From Cantharellus purpuraceus (Eukaryota > Basidiomycota > Agaricomycetes > Cantharellales > Hydnaceae), in NCBI GenBank assembly GCA_025174535.1, contig JALBUN010000049.1, forward strand, positions 62,001 to 126,000: a stretch of DNA of 64,000 bases, written 5' to 3'. Numbering within the stretch: position 1 is the stretch's first letter; each line of letters begins with the position of its first letter. The notes under the pieces are model-generated. The model searched no databases. It was not told the DNA's origin and saw only the letters and a list, made by a program, of their open reading frames with translations. The position numbers and the translations under genes were made by a program. Shown here piece after piece: positions 57,921 to 64,000 of the stretch.

Positions 57921-60365
57921 ATGATGTCAAACCCTTTGGCAAGCATGAGCATGGCCGAGCTGGAGCAGTTGCTCTTGGCCCAACGGAAGGAAGAGGAAGA
58001 GGAGCGGAAACGGAAAGAGGAGGAGGAAGCAAAACAGAGATGGAAGGAGGAGGAGGAGGCAGAACGGAGACGGAAGGAGGAGGAGGAGGCGGAATGGAGA
58101 CGGAAGGAGGAGGAGGCGGAACGGAGGCGGAAGGAGGAGGAGGAGGAACGACAGAAAGAAGCGGCGAAAACGGAACGGAGAAGGAAAGAGGAGGAAGCGA
58201 AGGCAGAGAGGGCCCGCAAGGTGAAGGAACTTGCGGCAGCGATGGAGGCTGCGAGACTGAAGGAAGTGGAGGAGCAGGCGCACGAGTTAGAGGCGGCCAT
58301 GGAGGTAGAGGAGGAGGTGACCGTGTTATTTGAATAATGTAAATAATTGCTTTGCTGGGGTGTAGTGACAAGCAGAAGTCGAATAGAAAGTGGAGCAGTG
58401 GTGGGAACACGATGTATGCGCAGTCGAATTGAAGATATACTTGAGTAGTATCTTCCTACGAGGTTTGATGGGATTTGGTGTGATCTTCGTCTAGATATCG
58501 ACAATTTAAGCAGGGATGAGGAGCAGATGACTCGAACGAGAGTAAATGCTTAATAAAAAAGTAGCCAGTGATTGTATGGCTTCGTAATTCGAGATTCGAG
58601 TGGGATATGCAATATTCTAATAGAATATGCAAAAGCTAATAGAAATACGCGTTCGTTCTGGAGATATTCCAGATACGAATAGATTCAGACACACAGACAG
58701 AATAAGTGAGAGATAATTACTCTGTCTATTCAAGTGCATTACAGATGTGGTTTATATATGATACTAAGTCCTATGAATGAGTGAAGTCATTCGTAAATGT
58801 CCTGAGTCAATGATGAAATGGATGATGAGATGATGATCGGGGGAAGTGTCCATGATGATGAAATGATGAAAATAAAAGTGAAAATAATGTCCAGGAAGTT
58901 CTGGAACTCACAGGGGCTTCTCCTGTTCCCTATTCCATTCCTGTAACCGTCCTCCTTTACCCCCATTTGTCCCTCAAAACCTCCTGAGCCTCCTATATGC
59001 TCCTGTTCCTCCCCTGTTCCCTGTAATCCCCCTCTCCTCTCCCTTCTCCCCAGAAGTCCGGCAGCTAGACGTCCGGCAGCTGGAACAACAGACCGGGGCA
59101 GGGAAGACCAGCCACCCAGGAAGTCCGAGCGTGCCCATACGGCCAGGGACCCCGGAAGTCACCATCATCTCCGTTACACGGACGGAGGCGACTCATTTGA
59201 GGACGGTCACTGCAGAGGACCTGCCGTTACGTCCGCAGGCATGGCCCTTATTTGAGTCGGGGGCAGCTGAGGAAGACAATGCGGTGGAGGCGGAGAGGGC
59301 AGAGGTGGAAGCGGATCCCGATGCCAATATGGAGCTCGACGCAAATGTGGAGCCCGATGCAGGCGTGGATGTTGGGACGGATGTGGAGCCGGATCCTACT
59401 TCGAATTCTTACGAGGAGATTGCTTGGGTAGCTGCAGTCGAGGCTCGCAAAAGAGTGGAGCTCTATGCTGCTACCACCAAGAACCTCGACGTCGCGATCT
59501 TTTCACTGAAGGCCTACCCGAGTGCTGATATGGAGAAGCGGGAGGCGGACCGGAGGGTCATATGGTGCAAGGCGGAGAGTCGCGTGTTGGCGACCCGTAA
59601 GAGGAGCTGCATGTCACGAGGTCGGCGATCCAGCTTTGCAAGCGCGAGATGGAGAAGGCGGCAGCAGAACAGCAGGACAAGGAGGAGGAGAGGGAACGCT
59701 TGGAGGCCGCAGCGAGGAGGGGCGGACCACCCAAGGCTCTGGCTGCAACGGAGCCATTTGGCGGACCCGGCATAACTTGCGACTTATGTCGTGATGCGGG
59801 TGTGGAGTGCGTGTGGCCTACCGGCCCAACTCGCCACCTTCGGTCCTGCGATCATTGTCGGGGTTGGAAAGGAGGGTGTAGGGTCGATGGAAAGTTCGAT
59901 CCCCGGAGTCAGAGCGTCAAGCCCCGACTAGTGGTACAAGGAGGGGCAGAGAAGGAATTGGAGGGTCGTCCAACCAAAAAGAGGCGGACTGAGATGGGTG
60001 CTGTAGCAGCCGGGGGTAGCGGCGTCGGGTCAGAAGGGGCAATGACCGGTGCAGGTATGGGGCGTGTCTCTGCGCCCAATAGCACCGTGGGCCAGCTTAT
60101 CAGGCTGGTTAACCTGCAGTCGGAGCACCTCCGGCAGACGGAGGGGTTGTTAGTAGACTTGGTGAGGACGATGAAATGGAAGGAGGTTCTGGAGGGTCGT
60201 CGGACAGCCGAGTTACATCAGTTGCGGAAGTTCATGGCCCTGTTGGATGAGGATTCGGACATGGGAGATGAGAAGGATTGGGTGTTGGATGTAGAGAGTG
60301 ATGAGGAGTCGGAGACGGAGCCTGAGGTAGATAAGGAAAAGGGGAAAAGGAAACACGATGTATAA
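57921..60365 (+). pseudogene. G2 antisense gene (coiled coil / Zn2Cys6-like), best copy
   Basis: Opposite to pol, about 555 codons once the inserted LTR and one TSD are left out. Order: MSNPLASMSMAELEQLLLAQ; Glu/Arg/Lys coiled coil to about residue 100; VKELAAAMEAARLKEVEEQ; LTR-C insertion; an acidic segment (AEEDNAVEAERAEVEADPD); helical VAAVEARKRVELYAATTK; a single-base loss near 59,600 (the frame there is intact in G1); the cluster CDLCRDAGVEC ... CDHCRGWKGGC (about 59,779-59,878), Cx2Cx6Cx12Cx2Cx6C; a basic KKRR patch; a second helical region; an acidic tail ending KGKRKHDV. The spacing fits a fungal Zn2Cys6 binuclear cluster, suggesting nucleic-acid binding; that is an inference. The upstream ATG at 57,900 is too near the TATA box to be the start. 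Confidence 0.75.
58319..59095 (-). mobile_element. LTR-C solo LTR with TSD GACCG
   Basis: LTR at 58,324-59,090 (767 bp; plus reading TGTTATTTGAATAATG ... GGAACAACA), flanked by GACCG at 58,319-58,323 and 59,091-59,095. It contains GTTCTGGAGATATTCCAGA at about 58,653. Confidence 0.95.
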
Positions 60366-60525
60366 GATAAGGATGAAAATGATTATAAATTTCAGAACGG
60401 AGAAAGAATGAGGCGGAGTGATATTCCTTCAGTTTTTTTTTTTTTTTTTGAGCAAGCTGGTAATTTCCCTTGACTTGTAATAAAGTGGTGATGCAAAATA
60501 ATAGAATTAGCATTAGTAATCAAAC

Positions 60526-63500
60526 TTAAAGATTCATAAGAGGGCCAGGTTTGTCTGGACAAGTGGAGTGAAAATCGGAGACAGATTCGGATGCGTGATC
60601 GAGTTCGGATGCAGAGATCCATGAAGACTCTTCATCAGTGCCTTCGTATCCAGTCCATTTGACTAAGTACTGGAGCTTGCACTTGTATCGACGGTCGATC
60701 TTTGAGTCCAGGATCTCCGAGATCTCATATTCATTGTCTCCTTCGATGATGATCGGGGGAGGTGTGTATGGGAACTGGTTTTCCCTTAAAAAGATCTTGT
60801 TTAAAGTCCCAAAACTGTACAATTCCGCTTGATGGCCTTAAAATATCAGCATATATCTGCTGCTTTCTCTTGATTCAGGGCCATTCAAATATTCTCTATT
60901 TTTTCATATTTTTTCGGGAATTTTCCATGCAGAAATGAGTCTACAAACTTATTGTTCTGCTGGGCGAAGTTTTGGGACCCACATGGACCCACAAACCTTC
61001 GCAGATGTCAGCAGCCTCAAAGTCAGCCGGAGTCACCCGGACAACTGACTCATTTTCGATCACATCACTCATTTCAATCTCCGACTCAATCTGGTCACCA
61101 CTGCCAGTAAATGCTCAATATCTTCGCAACCACTGCACCTCCTGACTCCATTTTCAGTGGAGAGTTCAATAGAAACCATTTCTACCCCATCATTTGCACA
61201 TCAGTGTGACTAGAGTGACATACAGTGTCATCCTCTATATCTCAGTAACTGTTGATTGTCCAGTTCAAGGGTCGCTTACAGTTGTGTAACTGTATTCGAT
61301 TGCACTCGAAGTAGTGATTGTCCTGCTTTGGGCGTGAGTGTAGTATCTACCTCGCGTGACTACGAATCTACAGGGTGAGATTGTCTGTCGATAGTCCTGC
61401 CATTAGTGCTCTTGTTTAAGTTACTAGTGTGTACTGCCTTTGCAGAGCATTAGAAGCTTGAACTTGTGTGAAGCAGTTGCTAGACTACTTCACACATTGC
61501 TGTTACCCGCTTCAGAGTGTCACTGGTTGGACGGTCGGATTCATCCACCTACTTCCTCTAGCCTCTAAGTGCATTCCCCTCTTTTTGGAATATCTGGACC
61601 CCTAAGCGTCCATGAACTCTAGACTCTGGAAGTCTTATTCATTCCCTACTGCTAAGAAACGTATTACCTTCCTGCGTATTGTCTGCATTGACCATTACAA
61701 CGGATTGTAACCAAAGTACAAACGTTAAATTGTTTCTGGAGTTGTGCTGCAGTAGGATTTGATATTCTTCTCAGCTGTTCATTCACGGAATTGTGGTGAT
61801 TTAGAGTTTGCCCTAACACCATAATTTTGCGGGTTCCAAAACAAGGTGGGGGTTGCGTGTGACTGGAGATCTCATTCGTAGTAGCGGGTTCGAGCATTGA
61901 TATATGGAAGACCAGATGAACTGCTCAGAAGTGGTCTGGGAGGCGGAGGGTGAAAGACCTGCTGCCCGTGTGAGCAATGACCTCATAAGGACCTAAGTAT
62001 TTCTCAGAGAGTTTCTTTGATGGACAGGTGGTCCGGAAGTGTTCGGCCTTAACGAATACTTTGTCTCCAATTTGCAGGTCCGGAGCCGGAATGCGGCATC
62101 AGTCTGCGGAGACTTGATATTGTTTCTGAGCATCGGAGATGGTCTCTTGGAGATGTTGGTGTAGTTGATCGAGGTCGGTTACAAATTGGCAGGCTTTGGT
62201 GGAGGCAAGTTCCTTCTCGGGGTGGACGGAGATGTTCAGATGGTAGCCTTTATTAGCAAAGAATGGAGAGATGCCGGTAGTCGCATTTGGAGCGTTGTTG
62301 TAGGCAAACTCTGCAATCAGAAGTAGACCAGCCCAGTTGTCTTGTTGATAGTTACAATAGATTCGGAGATATTGCTCCAGGGACTGATTCATTCGTTCTG
62401 TTTGTCCATCTCCTTCAGGGTGGTATCCGGAGGTAAAATGGAGCTTCATGTCGAGAGCCTTTCCTAATGTGCGGAAGAAGGAGGACACGAACTCCGAGCC
62501 CTGATCGGACGTGACATGCGACAGGACTCCGTGTTTAGAGAATACGTGGAGAACGAACAATTTAGCTAGTGAGGCGGAGGTGATGGTGTCATGCGTCGGA
62601 ATGAATAGTGACTGTTTGGTGAACCTGTTGACAATCACGAGTATGGTGTCATATCCGAGTGATGGGGGGAGCTTCTCTATGAAATCCATGGAGATGGAGT
62701 TCCATGGTTGCTCTGGGATCGGAAGTTGTTTGAGCGTTCCGTAGGGTTTGTGCCTTTGCGATTTTGAGCGCATACATGTGGTGCAGGAGTTACAGTAGTG
62801 TTGAATGTATTCCCGCATTTTTGGCCATACATAGTCTCGTCGGATTAATCCTTGTGTGCGATTTTGCCCGAAGTGGCTGGAGATCGGGTGATCATGATAA
62901 TACTGCAAAACTTGGAGTCGGAGGCCGTTGGCGTTGGGGACGTATATCTGGTCGTTGTATTGGAGGTGTCCTTTGGGGTCAAGTGACCATTTTGGATTGG
63001 AAGGGTTGTCCAAGTGTTTAACTGCAACAGGATCAGATCGGAGTGATGAGTGGATGTCGGAGCGGAGTTGGTTGATGTCCATAATGGTGACAGCTCAGAG
63101 GGTGGGAGTCATGAGGGTGGATGCTCGTAGGGACGATGCCAGCTGCTCGTTAGTAAACACAGGACAAAGGTTGTGGGGGTTTACAGTGGCATAGTCGCTA
63201 TTTCCCTCTTTAGGGTAGATGTCCCATCGTCTAGTTAACGCGTTGGGCTTTGCTCTGAGTCGACCAGGATGGAAACGGATAATGAGGTTGAACTGAGATA
63301 GGTACTCGGACCATCGGACCTGTCTCCGGGTGAGCAGTTTCGTTGTGGAGAAGTATTCCAAGTTCTTGTGGTCCGTTATGACATCTACCGGATCGGAGGG
63401 ACCCTCAAGGTAGTGTCTCCATATCTGGAAGGCTTCATATATGGCAAGGAGCTCTTTGTCATGGACGTCATAGTTCAGTTCAGGGGGCGTGAATGTACGC

Positions 63501-64000
63501 GAGTGAAAAGCGATTGGGTGGACTTGTCCGTCGTCTGGGGAGATGATGGACAGGATCGCGGCAAGTGCATAGTCGGAGGCGTCGGTCTCTAATAGGATGG
63601 GAACGTCTGGAATCCAATGAGTCAGTATCGGAGCAGAAGTAAAGGCCTTTTTCAAGGTCTCAAAACTCTGTCTACATTCGTCAGTGAAATTCCATTGGAT
63701 ACCCTTCCTAGTGAGTCGGGTGAGTGGAACAGTGATATCGGAGTAGCTGTGAATAAAGTGGTGGTAGAAGTTGGCGAACCCTAGGAAGGACTGTACGTCC
63801 TTGACTTTCTGAGGTTCTGGCCATTCCTGTATGGCTCTGATTTTGTCATCGGACATTGTTAACCCTGCCGGGGAGAGGATATAGCCTAGGTATTCAACCG
63901 AGTCGGAGTGAAATTCACATTTGTCAGCGCGGGCAAAGAGGCCATGCTTTTGGAGACGTAGGAGTACCTCTCGGACATGTGTCCGATGTTCTTCTTCATT
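60526..64000 (-). pseudogene. G2 pol (RT palm end, RNase H, integrase, chromodomain)
   Basis: Reads from the window edge: end of RT (YLGYILSPAGLT), RNase H (ETDASDYALAAIL, DHKNLEYF) to a TGA at 63,095; then integrase (62,099-63,082) with HHCC (YHDHPISSHFG ... CNSCTTCMRSK) and core Asp/Asp/Glu in SMDFIEKLP, VTSDQGSEF and HPEGDGQTERM; a TGA at 62,099; then GPYEVIAHTGSRSF, another TGA (DHF*AVH), LTR-Y insertion, and a chromodomain (YEISEILDSKIDRRYKCK ... KWTGYEGTDEESSW). Stops look like former CGA codons. The chromodomain at the C-terminus defines a chromovirus. Confidence 0.9.
60760..61848 (-). mobile_element. LTR-Y solo LTR, copy 3, with TSD AGGTG
   Basis: LTR at 60,765-61,843 (1079 bp) in minus orientation, TGTATGGGAACTGG ... 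GGTTCCAAAACA, flanked by AGGTG (60,760-60,764; 61,844-61,848). It lacks about 350 bp present in copies 1 and 2, including the TGACTCA cluster. Confidence 0.95.

Larger units (their letters stand above)
57278..64000 (-). mobile_element. Chromovirus G2, better preserved, runs off the window
   Basis: Minus orientation. 3' LTR 57,278-57,782, antisense gene 57,921-60,365 (plus strand), pol from 60,526 to the window end (minus). Left flank TGGAG (57,273-57,277) would be the TSD. Nested: LTR-C solo (58,324-59,090) and LTR-Y solo (60,765-61,843). CpG sites are largely kept compared with G1 and G3. Gag and the 5' LTR should lie just beyond 64,000. Confidence 0.9.

Overview
The window is eukaryotic and fits a filamentous basidiomycete, most likely an Agaricomycete. 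Host genes carry short introns (about 45-75 bp, GT/AG, with CTAAT/CTAAC-like branch sites). One host gene is a NACHT-WD40 NLR of the kind expanded in mushroom-forming fungi. The repeats are LTR retrotransposons: Ty1/copia elements and Ty3/gypsy elements ending in a chromodomain. I saw no bacterial operons, rRNA, convincing tRNA or CRISPR. Gene models were spliced by eye. Family names come from motif recognition, not searches.

Layout. 0.8-3.7 kb: a three-exon gene for an 899-aa low-complexity protein with a conserved coiled-coil core. 4.4-5.2 kb: two tandem copies of a TATA-plus-start-codon module, the second driving a small spliced gene. 6.1-11.5 kb: a 2.7-kb tandem duplication. Each unit has a small DUF6914-like gene, a phosphotransferase (APH-like) kinase gene and a fragment of a SUA5/YrdC gene; the second kinase is frameshifted. 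11.85-12.5 kb: a decayed, intron-containing copy of the first gene. 14.2-25.1 kb (minus): an NLR gene split by a 5.9-kb copia element that has same-length LTRs with no difference seen, a TCCTT target duplication and an intact 1458-aa Gag-Pol; across the empty site the NLR reads as one 1610-aa frame. 25.8-30.8 kb: sparse small genes and a truncated Pro-rich gene.

30.8-64 kb is a nested transposon graveyard: two copia remnants, a repetitive fungal gene ('X'), three chromovirus copies (G1 42,958-54,124, complete with TSD ATGAG; G3 54,747-57,277, a fragment; G2 from 57,278 past the window end), solo LTRs of the copia-1 family ('LTR-C') and solo LTRs of a 1.4-kb family ('LTR-Y'). Order of events can be read: G1 split X, G2 landed in G3, and LTR-C and LTR-Y copies landed inside G1 and G2.

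The strongest candidate for something undescribed is in the chromovirus. Between pol and the 3' LTR, every copy carries a gene on the opposite strand. It has its own TATA box at the LTR edge and encodes a roughly 550-aa protein with an N-terminal Glu/Arg/Lys coiled coil and a C-terminal Cx2Cx6Cx12Cx2Cx6C cluster like a fungal Zn2Cys6 motif. The repeats from about 31 to 58 kb also show strong CpG-to-TpG/CpA decay compared with host genes, copia-1 and G2.
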